Of a DNA stretch of 64,000 bases, positions 1 through 10,428 are shown piece by piece. Source of the DNA: Phytophthora quininea (taxonomy: Eukaryota; Oomycota; Peronosporomycetes; Peronosporales; Peronosporaceae). The position numbers were made by a program, and so were the translations under genes. The first letter of the stretch is position 1. Each line of letters opens with the position of its first letter. Below the pieces are notes generated by a model, which was not told where the DNA came from, did not search any database, and was given only the letters and a program-made list of their open reading frames with translations. The stretch lies in the NCBI GenBank assembly GCA_011947345.1, contig JAAVTG010000190.1:1-64000 (forward strand), written 5' to 3'.

Positions 1-172
1 GGTCCAGTTTGCGCTTCTTGGCGGCTGCTGTCTGCGCGGTTTCTTCTTCCTGCTCCAGCAGCGACTCCACCTCGGCACGACGCAGATACCTCTCCTTCGT
101 GTGCTGCCTCTTCTCCTGCACAGCCGACACCTCGCGCTTCTTGGCGGCCATCACGCGCATCAGCGCCTCCAT
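1..172 (-). CDS. PRP18-like pre-mRNA splicing factor, N-terminal part (runs off the window)
   Basis: The reverse strand has an ATG at 172 and stays open to the window edge, giving 57 residues that begin MEALMRVMAAKKREV and contain KERYLRRAEVESLLEQEEE. The basic helix followed by a K-x-Y-x-x-R-x-E-x-E segment resembles the start of PRP18/PRPF18, a U5 snRNP-associated factor for the second splicing step. Only the N-terminus is visible; the conserved PRP18 C-terminal domain would lie outside the window. The gene diverges from the SEC6 gene, with 88 bp between the two start codons. The family call is an inference from a short, charged segment and could be another coiled N-terminus. Confidence 0.5.
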   Translation of the reverse strand, partial: MEALMRVMAAKKREVSAVQEKRQHTKERYLRRAEVESLLEQEEETAQTAAAKKRKLD

Positions 173-260
173 GTTTGATAACAAATTGTTTTATGATAAA
201 GTGAACATTTTATAATAAAAAGTGTCCTTTCAACTTTTTATAAAAGGAGCATCAAAAGAT
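173..260. promoter_or_regulatory. Short divergent promoter region
   Basis: These 88 bp separate the start codons of the PRP18-like gene (minus) and SEC6 (plus) and are much more A/T-rich than either gene. Both promoters must lie here or overlap the genes. No clear Inr/FPR motif was recognised. Confidence 0.4.
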
Positions 261-3011
261 ATGATCTCGCTGCTGGAGAAAGAGGCGCGCGATCCGGTGG
301 AAGTGCTTCGCGTCAAGCTCAAGGACTCGACTTCTACGTCGCTGCTGAACTCGCAGCTGGTATGGTTGTCATTAATCATCATTAAAATATATGATTTGCA
401 TAAATGATTGATGTGCATGCTGCCTTTCTAGCTACAAGAGATCAAGAATGACTATCTGGCCAAGCAGGACAGCACCAAGGGCCAACTGGCAGGTTTTGTG
501 CAAGCTCAAGTGGATGAAATCGAGCGAGCCAGTGCCTTGCTGGAGTTGGAGACTCCCGTGCAGCAAATTGTCAAGAACTTGGAGGACTTGGGGCAGAACT
601 GTCGACGGATGAACGAAGAGCTGGGCGAAAAGAAGATTTCGTCGTCGGGAGTGAGTGTCGCAAGGAGGAACCTGAAGGAGTTGGAGTATCAGATGGTGTT
701 CTACGAGGAACTGCCCAAGAAGGTGATACTAGTTTATTTACTGTGCTAAACGACGTCATACTGACAGCTAACAAAATGTTTAGGCTCAAAGTCTCCATGA
801 CGCACTGGACGGAAATCTGGTGGGCTTTGTTGAAGTTTACAAAAGATGGCAGGAGATTGATGATTGGAGGCAGAAGATGCTGAACGAGCTTAATCTCGCG
901 GCGGCCGAGAAAAGTGACGAGCTTGGAAACAGGTACGAAATAATACCCCTATCAATGACGTCGTCTTTGCTGATCCATGCTGTTGCATTTAGCAAGGCCC
1001 AAACACGAATTATGGCTTCGATGGCGTCTCGGCTGACTGCCATTGAGAGCGTCCAGAACCGCATTTTTGCGGAAGTGTGGGGATGCATGCACCATTGTGT
1101 GGAAATCGCGCAGTTCGGAAAGCAACGGTTGATTGACGCATTCCAAGTTCTTGACCTCATGGAAGTGAGAAGACAACGATTTGTGGACTCCAAGAAAGAG
1201 AACTATCTCAACAATGAACTCAAACTAGTAGCCGAATTCAACACACCGTGTCGAGACAAGTGTAAAACAGAGGTCACGACGTTCCTCTCTCGTCGTATCG
1301 AAGAACTTTTTCGCAATGCAGAAAAAGTGTGACGGTAAAAAGCAGGATTTGTTCACCTCCGTGCTTGAGGGTGCCAACCAGATGATGATGGATCTGGAAG
1401 TTGTTCAGGGCGATGTCGCGCCGTGCTTCCCAAGTGAGATCGACATTATCCAGTTATTCACCAGCACATACAGCACGCTGCTGGAGAACCAGATCACCAA
1501 ACTCAGTACGAGGTCGGATGTCGGCATTGCGCAGCGTCTTCAGCTGGTCCAATGGATTGACTATTACAACTCAGAGATTATCAAATATAAACACTCGCGA
1601 GCGTCGGTTGTCCTGGCTCGAACCTCGCAGGAATTGATGAATTCCTATCTCGATGAGATCAAGGTGCAGATTCACACGTGGGTGACCAACATTTGGAAAC
1701 GGGATGAAGAGCACCTCGTCGGTTCTCAGGGAGAATTGCAGTCGACTCGTCCGAACGACATCGTGAATATCCTCAAGTCGCAGATCTCCATCGCACAAGA
1801 GTATTTAAGTGGACGGCTGATTGGCTGTGTGGTGGCGACCTGCTTGCAAGTTCTCATGGAAGAATTAAAGATCCGATACGACAGCATTGCCGGGCGACTT
1901 GAAACTATTGATGCCGACATGCTATGTTCGTTTATTAATGATGCAGAAGTTCTTCAGGTACAGCAACGCTCAGGTTTAAGCTCATGAACGTGATTACTAA
2001 CATGAATTTGCTACTGTTGTAGGCAAAGTGTCCTGAGTTGGTCGAAGAGATTTCGTTTGCGGAAAAAGATTCAGAGGAGAAGGAAGCGTTCGACGCGTTT
2101 ATGGGGGACAGCCTGGATATTACGTCTACAGATATCGTTGGGTTTGCGACGAACGCCTGCGACCTCATTGTGAGCAAGATATTTCACGAAGTGGAACAGG
2201 TACGCTAGTTGTTTGACGGCAATATAATCAAGTGATGATAAGTCCTGTCCACGTTTAATAGGGCACCACACGTTTGTGGTTTTCGAAAAAATGGGATGAA
2301 GGTACTTCGGTTGTGGAGACTTTGCTAGCTACGCTTGATGACTACTACCCCGATCTGAAGAAATGGATCTTCGGGTCATTTTTCTTCTCCAAAGTGGTTC
2401 GTCAGTGTTTAAACCAGTGTGTAAAGAATACGGTGCGCGCTTAATGGCCCGCACGCATTCGTTTGCAAACCCAACGAACACTGCTACACTCGTTGACAAC
2501 GATCTTCAAGTAAGTAAAAGTGTTCGTGCAATGGTATCTAATTGATAATTAACTTTGTCTTTATTAGAACCTCGTGCAATTCTTCAACAAGTACAGCGCC
2601 GACCTACGACGAACCGGAATTCGTTCGGAAGACGATATCAAGAAAGAATTCATCTCACTTCAAGCCATTAGCTGTACATTGAGGAGTGAAGCTCCACCAG
2701 AAACAAACCAAAATGAGTATGGAGACTTGATTCGACAAGTCATCAAGCTGATGAAGTCCACGTCCAACCACGAGTCGAAGGAGCACAAGTCGAAAGAGAA
2801 ACTTTCAAAGGAAGGCAGCGCAAAGAAGAAGCGGTTTGGGGCCATCAAAAGCAAGAAGAACAAGAAGACAGACAAGGTGGACCCGACAAAACCCAACACA
2901 GAAACATCAAAAGAATCGACGTCTAATGCGGGCTCCTTCACTCAACAAGAGGATGACAACGACAGTTTCACCGTCCAAAAGCTTGATATGGCAGACTTCT
3001 TAGGAGGCTAG
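261..3011 (+). CDS. SEC6: Exocyst complex component SEC6 (EXOC3-like), 7 exons
   Basis: Probable exons are 261-359, 432-722, 784-932, 993-1957, 2023-2199, 2262-2509 and 2568-3011, with GT-AG introns of 58-72 nt. The product is a helical rod protein of the SEC6/EXOC3 family, an exocyst subunit that tethers secretory vesicles to the plasma membrane. Family signs are the early coiled coil (VARRNLKELEYQM), the VAPCFPSEIDI segment followed by LQLVQWIDYYNSEI, and the late LRRTGIRSEDDIKKEF segment. The tail is Lys/Ser-rich. Two frame breaks occur: in the A5 run at 1322-1326, and near 2440-2443 where one T appears missing. Both break well-conserved coding sequence and have no plausible intron, so consensus error or recent damage is likely. 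The stop lies 45 bp from the convergent AIDA-like gene. Confidence 0.8.
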
Positions 3012-3055
3012 AGTTGATTTTAAGGTCTACCACGATCAGCAGCAGAACTATTTCT

Positions 3056-4245
3056 CTAAAGCGTTTGTCTGCGTAGCTCCAGCTGCAGATAGAGCTCTTT
3101 CTCGGTGAATAAATGAATGCGCTTTCGCTTGGGGTCCATCGGCTTTTGATACAGCTCGAGCACAACGGGGCCACCCTTGATTTCGTCCAACTCGAGGAGA
3201 GCCCAGCAGCGACAGCTTTTCTTGCGCTTCTTGGCCTTGTAATGGAAAAACTCAAAGGTAATCGCAGCTCCATCTGAAGAGAAGCAAGTTCACATATATA
3301 TTAGCCCGAAAAACTCGATAGCAGCCAGCCTTGCACTACGTACGATCCTCCATCTTTCGCAAGTTTGTGGCGAGTTGGATTGTGGTGTTGAAAGTCACTT
3401 GACGAGATTCACTGCAGGCCCCCACCCCAGTCTCGCGGGTCTCCTCCATCGACTTGCCATTGTAGTCTGCAGTAAATGGTAAAAAGGAAGTGAGGTCTCC
3501 GTCATTGGATTTCTTGTGGCAGCACATACTTACCGAAGACGGACACAGCCATCGTGGGATTGACATACACATTGGCATCTTTCAGACCGATCTGGGTAAT
3601 ACGGATATCCAAGTAAGTTGCTCCGGGAGATCGGACTACGGTTTGAGTAGTGAGTTCGGCTGCAGTATGTTCGTCCACGCCGTGATCGTAATCGATTTCT
3701 TTTGGAAGAGAGCCACGAGCCTTCGACCGCTGCGCACGGTTCACATCAATTGGGAACACCTCAGGTTCATCAGACAGCGACCCACGAAGTGCTGCAATGA
3801 ACGCATTTGTCATGAGTTCCTGTTGATCGAGCTAGCATCGAAGTTATATTTTACCGTCTAGGACATCCTCCATGTCCTCCTTCGTGGGTTTGCGGTCCCC
3901 ATCCACCGAGCTCAAGCATTTGGCACGCAGCTCTATGGATACCACCACCTTCTCGATGATATCCTGTAAAGATCAGTCATTAGAAGAAATACTCCTAGCA
4001 GCTATCAGTTGCTCACTTTTTGGTGCTGTCAAGCGGTTGCAAACCGGCAGAGCTTTGGTGATCCGATCGGCCAGACTGGAAAACATGTAGCATCATGAGT
4101 TCAAAGTGTGCTTAACATCGATCGCAGCAATGTCGTACCGCTCGTAGGCCTCCACGGCTTCGATCACTTGACCCCAGCCGTCGGTCTCCACTGCCTGTTG
4201 CAGGCTCTTGCACCACGCTGCATGCAGCTTAACAACGTCTTCCAT
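3056..4245 (-). CDS. AIDA-like protein (axin interactor, C2 domain)
   Basis: Minus-strand exons are about 4245-4139, 4075-4017, 3963-3855, 3791-3534, 3466-3344 and 3273-3056. The N-terminal segment DGWGQVIEAVEAYERY matches the AIDA N-terminal helical domain. The central strand YLDIRITQIGLKDANVYV and the C-terminal FEFFHYKAKKRKKSCRCW, then GGPVVLELYQKPMD, match the AIDA C2 domain, a membrane-lipid-binding fold. In animals AIDA binds axin and phospholipids; the oomycete role is unknown. All joins keep frame except after 4017, where an A5 run leaves the phase off by one. The six-exon chain covers the family end to end, so the identity is firm although the second exon end is uncertain. Confidence 0.85.
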
Positions 4246-4441
4246 CTCAACTTCCCTGGATCGCGACGCCTTGTGTGTGCCTCGAGAAAACCGCTGACGC
4301 CTCCACAGGAAAAGAACCGGACCGCAGGGTTTACATTTTCAGCTAATTTATTCACATTCTTTTAGTCTACATATCTTACAAGTCTTCTGGAACTTCACGA
4401 CGAATGAAGCGTCCAGCGGTATGAATATTTACATGGTCGCA

Positions 4442-6256
4442 TCACGGCGATACTCGCTTGGCAACTTGGCGGTGAAGACGCATCCACCGCGCCTGAAGTA
4501 GCTGCTTTCGCAATTCTTCCTCCGGCAGCACGTGCAATAAGAAATCCACGAGGTAGCTGGCGCCTTCGAGTCCGAAAGCCACCTCTAAATACTGCATGAA
4601 TAACCGAGCTGTGGTGCGGCCCTTACCGAACTGTCGAGCCTGGCGCTGAAAGAGGTAGAAGAGGTTCGGATTGTGCTGGCAGTCATCCCACACAGCGTCG
4701 AGAATGGCCGAGTTGAGGGAGTCTGCCATGTCAAAGTCAAAGGCCAGTGCGAACGCGTCTGTGTTGTCTGCAAGTGTGCGCTCGATCTCGATCATGAAGC
4801 GGCGATCCATTTCGTCCACGCCCTGCCACATCTGCCTCCGTTGCTGGTCGGTTAGCTCAAGTTCTCTCTCTGCTTCGACGTCCAGTATAAGCCCTGGTGC
4901 TAGTGGCACTCGCTCCGCCAACAAGTAGAACCCGTTGACACAGACCAGAGTGGGCAAAATGTAGCCCAGCGTCATGCTGATGCGGCCACCTCGACGGATC
5001 GATCGCAGGCCTGCGAGTGGTAAGATCTGCTGCTCCGAGCCTTCGTGGTCGTTCGTGATCAGTAGAATCGATAGATCTAACATGGTGGCTAGCAACACAA
5101 GCTCCAGAGCTCCTACGCGAAGCATTCGGCGCGACTTGAACTCGTGCAGCTTCCTCTTGAGATCTACCGCCGACGTGCGGAAATGCCGCTCCAGCGTATG
5201 CACATGCAGCAGTCCATAGTTCGCCAGTGTGTGCCGTAGCAGTTCAACAGCGATGGAAAGTTGCAAGTGGTTATTGGCCAGAACGTCCGAGGCCTCTTGC
5301 TTTAAAGCTCCATCGCTTCTCGCCTCCTTTACGGACGGGAACCCTGTCAGCGCGTCATACAATCTCTTGTCTAAGTCATTGTACTGTTGCAACTTGAACA
5401 GCACGCAGTAGAGCGCTGTGAGAGCCCCTTCGGGCGGCGCGTACGTCTGCTTGAATCTCCTCAGTCTCAGCATGCGCATCATCTTGCTGTGCGTGACCTT
5501 GAACGGCGAGACCCTGCACGCGCACTCGTACCGCGTGCACATAGCGAGGTTCCTGGCCTTGTCGTCCATCAAGTTGGCCTGGAGCTCGTCTAGCTTGGCG
5601 TCCTCGCTGGTTCGCACGTCTCTCTGCCGCGACGGCCTTCTCTGTGTGATGGAGTCTGCGCTGCCTCTGTCGTCGGCTTCTCCTAGCAAGGCGCTGAACT
5701 CGCTGCTGTCGACCGTGCCGATGGTTCTCCTGCCCTTCAGGTCGTCGTCTCGGCAGTCCAGACACAGCACGCAGTTCTCGAACTGGTTGGGATGCACCGC
5801 CACATTGGCGGCCGTCAGACCTGCATCAAAGTTAACGAAGCAGCGCAGCACCAGCGGCGCTCTTGGGTCTAAGAACCTGGTGAGCCTCAGGTGCGGACTG
5901 CTAAGCAGTCTGGCCAGGTACTCGTTGAGCTCTGCGCATCTCTTGGGCAAAAACTTGCTGCTTCGGTGGCGACGCAGCCACGTCCTGCGTCGGTGCGGCG
6001 GCGGCGGCTCCAGCAGCTTCATGTCCTGTGGGAACGCGTGCCGCAGCTGCGCGTCCAGCCCCTGGAACTCGTGGAACGAGCGGAAGACCCGCCAGCCGGC
6101 CTGCAACAAGGTGCCGCCGCTGTGCACGCTGCGGAAGACGACGCTGGTGGAGAGCAAGAACTCGGGCTGCTCCATGAGCGAGCCGTCGAACTGGGAGCCG
6201 TCCACGCGCACGGTGACCTGCAATAAGGACGTGATGTCACGAACAGCCAAGCGCAT
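4442..6256 (-). CDS. PX-domain protein with an unknown helical C-terminus
   Basis: A long open frame of 604 residues. Residues about 10-145 look like a PX (phox homology) domain: a strand with SVVFRSVHSGG, then WRVFRSFHEFQGLDAQLRHAFP, a proline loop (EPPPPHRRR), and the helix CAELNEYLARLLSSPHL. PX domains bind phosphoinositides on endosomal membranes. The middle is basic and Ser-rich; the C-terminal 350 residues are helical and not recognised. The segment just before VTVRVDGS reads like a 3' splice site (TTATTGCAG at about 6220), so the ATG at 6256 may lie in an intron and the true start could be further upstream. It lies in tandem behind the AIDA-like gene with a gap of about 200 bp. Confidence 0.65.
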   Translation of the reverse strand: MRLAVRDITSLLQVTVRVDGSQFDGSLMEQPEFLLSTSVVFRSVHSGGTLLQAGWRVFRSFHEFQGLDAQLRHAFPQDMKLLEPPPPHRRRTWLRRHRSSKFLPKRCAELNEYLARLLSSPHLRLTRFLDPRAPLVLRCFVNFDAGLTAANVAVHPNQFENCVLCLDCRDDDLKGRRTIGTVDSSEFSALLGEADDRGSADSITQRRPSRQRDVRTSEDAKLDELQANLMDDKARNLAMCTRYECACRVSPFKVTHSKMMRMLRLRRFKQTYAPPEGALTALYCVLFKLQQYNDLDKRLYDALTGFPSVKEARSDGALKQEASDVLANNHLQLSIAVELLRHTLANYGLLHVHTLERHFRTSAVDLKRKLHEFKSRRMLRVGALELVLLATMLDLSILLITNDHEGSEQQILPLAGLRSIRRGGRISMTLGYILPTLVCVNGFYLLAERVPLAPGLILDVEAERELELTDQQRRQMWQGVDEMDRRFMIEIERTLADNTDAFALAFDFDMADSLNSAILDAVWDDCQHNPNLFYLFQRQARQFGKGRTTARLFMQYLEVAFGLEGASYLVDFLLHVLPEEELRKQLLQARWMRLHRQVAKRVSP

Positions 6257-7109
6257 GACTCGAGATGGAGCGCTACTGAGGACTGCGGCTCTTTGATGTC
6301 CCGCTCTCGCCGCAGATTGGCGACTGACTCAACCGTTGCGAAAGGCAAAGAGTAGCCATGTGGCTGCACGTCACATAAAATTAGGTGTTGCAGATTCAAA
6401 ACTGAGATCTTGCAAAATGCGCGATTTCCCTGATTGTTAGCATTGGCTGCATCTACTGGCAGCACTTGCCTGTGCACGAGAAAGAGGGTGTGGGCGTGAA
6501 GATGAATCACACCATAAAGCCCTCATAGACACAGCATTCGCTAATGACAGCGCTTTTAGACATTTCGTAAATCTGGCCAAAGCGACTGTTCAGCAATGAC
6601 CGTTACTTTCGGTTCGCGGCCTGTCAAAGCCGAGGCAACTTTTGGACGGCGCCAAAACAACTCTTGACGCCCCACGCAGAAATGGGGAGCCTTCGTCAGC
6701 TCCCCAGCCTTGCAGCCACACACTGCGGGTCCTTCCTGCAAAATGATACGTCTCCTCATCTCCTTCCCATCGAAACCAGTTGTGCCGCCACGCGCGGGCA
6801 TGTTTCTGCCTCCTTCGGCGAGGCTTCTCAATGTCCTCCAGCTGGCCTCGGACACGTCGCACAGCCCATTGCTTCCAGCCGCTGGCAATGGCTGCGCTGA
6901 AATTTGCCCACACCAGCCGCTGCGTTGGCAATATCGTCTGGGCAAGTCCATAACATGGCTGTGCGTCAGGAGCAGGAGTCGCTTGGTTTGGACATCGGTT
7001 TGCAAGAAAAGAAAACGAGTCAATGCGCACGTTGTCCGTCTGTGTGTCGAGTAATTGTTGATGGGGGATCTTCTCGATGGACAGTTAGAAGTTGCTGAAG
7101 AAATGTCAC
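6257..7109. other. Intergenic stretch, no gene recognised
   Basis: Several overlapping open frames exist on both strands here, but none has a recognisable domain, signal peptide or splice pattern. It may hold the 5' exon of the PX gene and decayed tails of the small-peptide repeat family that begins just to the right. Confidence 0.5.
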
Positions 7110-7200
7110 GCTGCAAAACGTAGTGGGTTTCGACTGCGTTCGTATCCGTTTCCACGCTCTCACATTCCGCTGCGACGAAGAGAGCTTGGAGAATCTTTAT
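7110..7200 (-). pseudogene. Small secreted peptide family, copy A (start codon lost)
   Basis: The leader is nearly the same as that of copy C, including TTCTTCAAGACAACCAGCC, but the expected ATG at 7200 is ATA. The frame then reads KILQALFVAAECESVE, a decayed form of the family signal peptide (MKIFQxxLLAAVLA). The right side (about 7250-7265) keeps a piece of the shared promoter motif. No cysteine-containing tail like that of copy C is seen, so this copy is taken as dead. Confidence 0.6.
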
Positions 7201-7689
7201 GTCGTCGCTGTTTGGCTGGTTGTCTTGAAGAATCAAAAGACCTGACTACCACGAGGAGAATGGCGGGGTCTAACAACAACAGCGGCTTGATTGTGTGTCA
7301 CATCGGAAGATCGATACCACCAACATCCCGCTGTATGACTCGAGTGTTGAGAAGGAACGGTACTAACCTATTTAACCTTTGTTAACAGCTTCCTGATAAC
7401 AGCGCTCTGGGTTAGATTGGATGTGTGCATGCACGATGTCGAATCGCTTGAGCTGAACATGTTGTAACGAGCAGTATGAAATCGGCTATGCTTTACAGCA
7501 GAAAAAAGACTTTCGGACAGCCAATGAACAGGACAGCGATTCTTGGTGGATAGGAGTCGTTGTTGAAAGCCTGTTTTTGATTTCAGCGGATTGAGTCATT
7601 GTATTGGTATTGCTTCTTACGGACCAAACTTGACTACTACTTTCGCAGCCAAATGGTTTGTTGTGAAGCACAAGCTCTTCATGAATTCT

Positions 7690-7848
7690 TCACGAAACCG
7701 CACGTGGCGGATTGGGTCTGTTGCCTGGGTGGTAATCGATGTTTGGACCAGGGCGTCGGAGCCTGCTGTAGTCGATGGTCCTCGCTGAAGCGTCCACTTG
7801 AGCCATTGCCAGCACTGTGGCGAGAAGGAAAGCTGGGAAAATCTTCAT
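7690..7848 (-). CDS. Small secreted peptide family, copy B (52 aa)
   Basis: The frame from the ATG at 7848 gives 52 residues. The first 20, MKIFPAFLLATVLAMAQVDA, form a good signal peptide with likely cleavage after VDA or ASA. The mature part of about 30 residues is rich in Pro, Arg and Asn, has no cysteine, and differs from the CTYEN tails of copies C and D. The start is chosen because the signal peptide begins there and a core promoter motif lies about 33 bp upstream. Small size, secretion and tandem arrangement are typical of oomycete secreted proteins acting outside the cell, but no function can be assigned. Confidence 0.6.
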   Translation of the reverse strand: MKIFPAFLLATVLAMAQVDASARTIDYSRLRRPGPNIDYHPGNRPNPPRAVS

Positions 7849-7878
7849 GTCGTTGCAAGCGAGTTGTCCACCACGAGG

Positions 7879-7897
7879 TGAATTGGAGAATGAGAAG
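7879..7897 (-). promoter_or_regulatory. Inr+FPR-type core promoter of copy B
   Basis: On the minus strand this reads CTTCTCATTCTCCAATTCA. It fits the oomycete arrangement of an initiator (CTCATTC-like) directly followed by a flanking CAATT element. It lies about 33 bp before the ATG of copy B, and the same motif precedes copies D and E. Confidence 0.65.
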
Positions 7898-8339
7898 AGT
7901 TTGCCCAAAAGGAATGAAAGGAGTGCGTGTGCAATTCTATCTTCGCTACACGGCACGCAGAAGAGTTTTTGGACAAGTGGATAATCACGGTAGACACCGT
8001 AAACCTGCTTCATCATTGCTACTGTACCGTAAACAATTGTTGTTAGCTAGTGCCGATGTGATCCGTTAAATTCCTTTTGTCGAGAGGCAAAGGGCACCAC
8101 TCGAGTCAGCTACTTGTTGCCGCTGCACTTGGTCAAAGGCGCCGCTTTCGACGTTGTCCAGTGAACAAGCTGAAAACGAATCGATTTAATGTAAGTGACG
8201 ATACGAGGTGCTCAAAACACTCAATCGACAAGGTGGTGGCTCACAACTCCGGCATCGTGTTTTTTTCTTCTCACAGCATCGTTGCGAACGGATGAGGTGC
8301 ATCGAAGCAACTTCCGTTCGTTGAATCCAAACTTCGGGA

Positions 8340-8480
8340 TCAACGCGCGGTACGGCGACAGTGGTTTTCGTAAGTGCATGGGCAAGTGTATGGGTTCATT
8401 AGCGTCATGTTGGCGTCGGCAGCATCCACTCGAATTATTGCTAGCACCGCGGCAGCGAGAAGAACTTGGAAATTTTTCAT
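8340..8480 (-). CDS. Small secreted peptide family, copy C (46 aa, Cys-containing)
   Basis: From the ATG at 8480 the frame encodes 46 residues. Residues 1-20 (MKNFQVLLAAAVLAIIRVDA) are a signal peptide. The mature peptide of about 26 residues ends in YTCPCTYENHCRRTAR and has three cysteines. The core PCTYENHCRR recurs in copy D (PCTYENHYRR) and, out of frame, in copy E. A related promoter block lies at about 8536-8556. This is the best-preserved Cys-containing member. No known peptide family was recognised. Confidence 0.65.
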   Translation of the reverse strand: MKNFQVLLAAAVLAIIRVDAADANMTLMNPYTCPCTYENHCRRTAR

Positions 8481-8535
8481 GTCGTCGCTGTTTTGGCTGG
8501 TTGTCTTGAAGAAGAAAAAGTCTTGACTACCACGA

Positions 8536-8556
8536 TGAGAAGTGGAGAATGGGGCT
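8536..8556 (-). promoter_or_regulatory. Diverged core promoter of copy C
   Basis: The minus strand reads CCCATTCTCCACTTCTCATCG, a variant of the CTCATTCTCCAATT block found at copies B, D and E. It lies about 60 bp upstream of the copy C ATG, with the CAACCAGCC leader shared with copy A in between. Confidence 0.5.
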
Positions 8557-8893
8557 CGGATGGATCAAACAGCAGCAAAAGCGTGACTATGTACTGTCGC
8601 ATCGGAAGATGTTCACCAGACGGAGACCATCAACAACGTTGTGTAAACAGACCGCTCAGGTAGCTTTGCTTTGATGAATTTCGCAGACCATGCAGTTTGC
8701 CTCAAAGTTGGACTTCATTCGTAAAGCAGCGCGTTGCGAAGGAGGTAGAAGTCCAGCACGGCAATCCTGTATTACAAAGAGAAAGTCTTCCAGTTGGTGC
8801 GTGAAAATTCACGCTTAAGTTGGAGGCAAAACGACTTCACTATTCATTGGTTACCCAAGTCAACGTTGCCGACACTCTTGGTTGAGGAGAGGC

Positions 8894-9043
8894 TTAAAAC
8901 TCAATTATGGCTTCCCGGCGATAGTGGTTTTCGTACGTGCATGGGCGCGTGTATTCGTTTCTTGGCGTCAAGTAGGACTCAGTAGCTCCCACTTGAGTCA
9001 TTGCGAGTACCGCGGCGAGGAGAACAGCTTGAAAGATCTTCAT
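8894..9043 (-). CDS. Small secreted peptide family, copy D (49 aa)
   Basis: The ATG at 9043 opens 49 residues. Residues 1-20 (MKIFQAVLLAAVLAMTQVGA) form a signal peptide. The mature peptide contains NEYTRPCTYENHYRREAI and keeps only one cysteine, because the third and first cysteines of copy C are Tyr and Arg here. The start is supported by alignment with copies B and C and by the core promoter about 50 bp upstream. It may be active as a linear peptide or be on the way to loss. Confidence 0.6.
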   Translation of the reverse strand: MKIFQAVLLAAVLAMTQVGATESYLTPRNEYTRPCTYENHYRREAIIEF

Positions 9044-9091
9044 GGTGTCGTTGTTGTTTGCGTTGAAGGCGGTGTCTTGGCCACGGCGAGG

Positions 9092-9109
9092 TGAATTGGA
9101 GAACGAGAG
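9092..9109 (-). promoter_or_regulatory. Inr+FPR-type core promoter of copy D
   Basis: The minus strand reads CTCTCGTTCTCCAATTCA, one base different in the initiator from copy B. It lies about 50 bp upstream of the copy D start codon. Confidence 0.6.
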
Positions 9110-9827
9110 GCTCAAACTAACAGCAACACTTTTGCAAAGTTTCCGCCACTAATCAGCCGACACATCGAGGAATGCTTTCCGTGGCTCCACAATCAAGGGT
9201 GAGCCGCAAACCTGTTTCGAGAATTCTTGTCTGTTGATGGAATCCACGGGTCCCTGGATGTAGAGCTGCTCTCATGGAGTTGTCAACGGTTTTGAGTTTC
9301 ATTTGGAAATTAATTGCGAAATCATGCAGCTCGACCAGGAATGAATCGTGCTTGCTGAAATTCTTCAAATATCGGAGAGTCAAGTCCATAATTGCAAGGC
9401 GAGGCAACACTGTAGCCGATGGCGCCAAATCGACCCGAAATGTTTGGTATTATACATGTATGTGCATCCGAGAAACTGGGCGTGGGAGATTTCCGTAGGT
9501 ATGACCATGTCAAACACCTGCCGTGTAGGAGAAGAGAATCCCATGCGAACGAAGTATAGTAAGAGAAATTACACGTTGTAGAGACCATTTGCTGCTCTAT
9601 ATCCAAGCGAGGGATGGAGATGAATGAGCCGCTGAAGTTAAGAAGTAGACGTCCAGTGCCATTGGGCCCAAGGCGACAGGAATTCACAATTATATCATCT
9701 TGTATCTCGTTGCTGCTCTACAAAGGAATGGTAGCTTACGAGAAAACAACTTCTATTCGTTTACTGGAGGCCCAAAGAAACTCTACCGAACTTCTTAGCA
9801 GAGGGGAAGCTTGACAATCAACGCGAG

Positions 9828-9993
9828 ATGTCTCGGCGGCAGCGGTTTTCGTAAGTGCATGGACGCTCGTTGGGTTTTCGTCCGGAGGATTATCCGATCC
9901 TTCGAGCTTCCTGTTGTCAATGCTTGCCTCTTGAGCTTCCACGTGGGTCAGTGTCAGCATCGCGATGAGGAGGAGGACTTGGAAAATCTTCGT
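9828..9993 (-). pseudogene. Small secreted peptide family, copy E (start lost, tail frameshifted)
   Basis: The signal peptide frame is present (KIFQVLLLIAMLTLTHVEA), but the expected ATG at 9993 is ACG. The mature region is longer and acidic (ASIDNRKLEGSDNPPDENP). The PCTYENRCRR tail and its stop codon (9830-9828) are present in another frame; the interval is 166 nt, one base more than a whole number of codons. Together these indicate a dead copy, or a copy broken by an indel whose start lies elsewhere. Confidence 0.6.
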
Positions 9994-10044
9994 GTTGTCG
10001 TTTGTGATGAAAGTTAAGGTGGGAAGGCCTTGGTCACGACGAGC

Positions 10045-10062
10045 CAAATTGGAGAATGAGAA
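10045..10062 (-). promoter_or_regulatory. Inr+FPR-type core promoter of copy E
   Basis: The minus strand reads TTCTCATTCTCCAATTTG, the cleanest match in the array to the CATTC-CAATTT pattern. It lies about 55 bp upstream of the lost start codon of copy E. Confidence 0.6.
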
Positions 10063-10428
10063 AACTGTTCGGCTCGCATGCGTATGCAGAGATATCGGCG
10101 ATAACTTATCGCTGTCGAGTATAATAAACTGAGCATCAGGAGTTGGTTTCCAATCAACATATGACTTGCCTGTGGCAGACTGAATGGGAGTTGTTTCGAT
10201 TCGCATCAACACCAATTTCATCGACTCGTTTGACATATTTGTCTCCACCAGTTCTTTATCTCGCTCAACAACAGCAGACAGCCACTAATAATCGAGTCAA
10301 AAAGCAAGACTGGAAGCATTGAGCAGGCGCAAAGATCACATCGTTGAAAAAGGTCATGCCGAGTGAACTCAATAAGCTCAGGCACTGGATGTAAGGTTAT
10401 AGCTACTCGGTTTGTCTTGGTCAGGAGA

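Noticed and set aside
6556..7236. 226-codon minus-strand open frame as a real gene
   Set aside because: It begins in peptide copy A, whose ATG is lost, and then runs through sequence without any recognised feature; probably chance openness.
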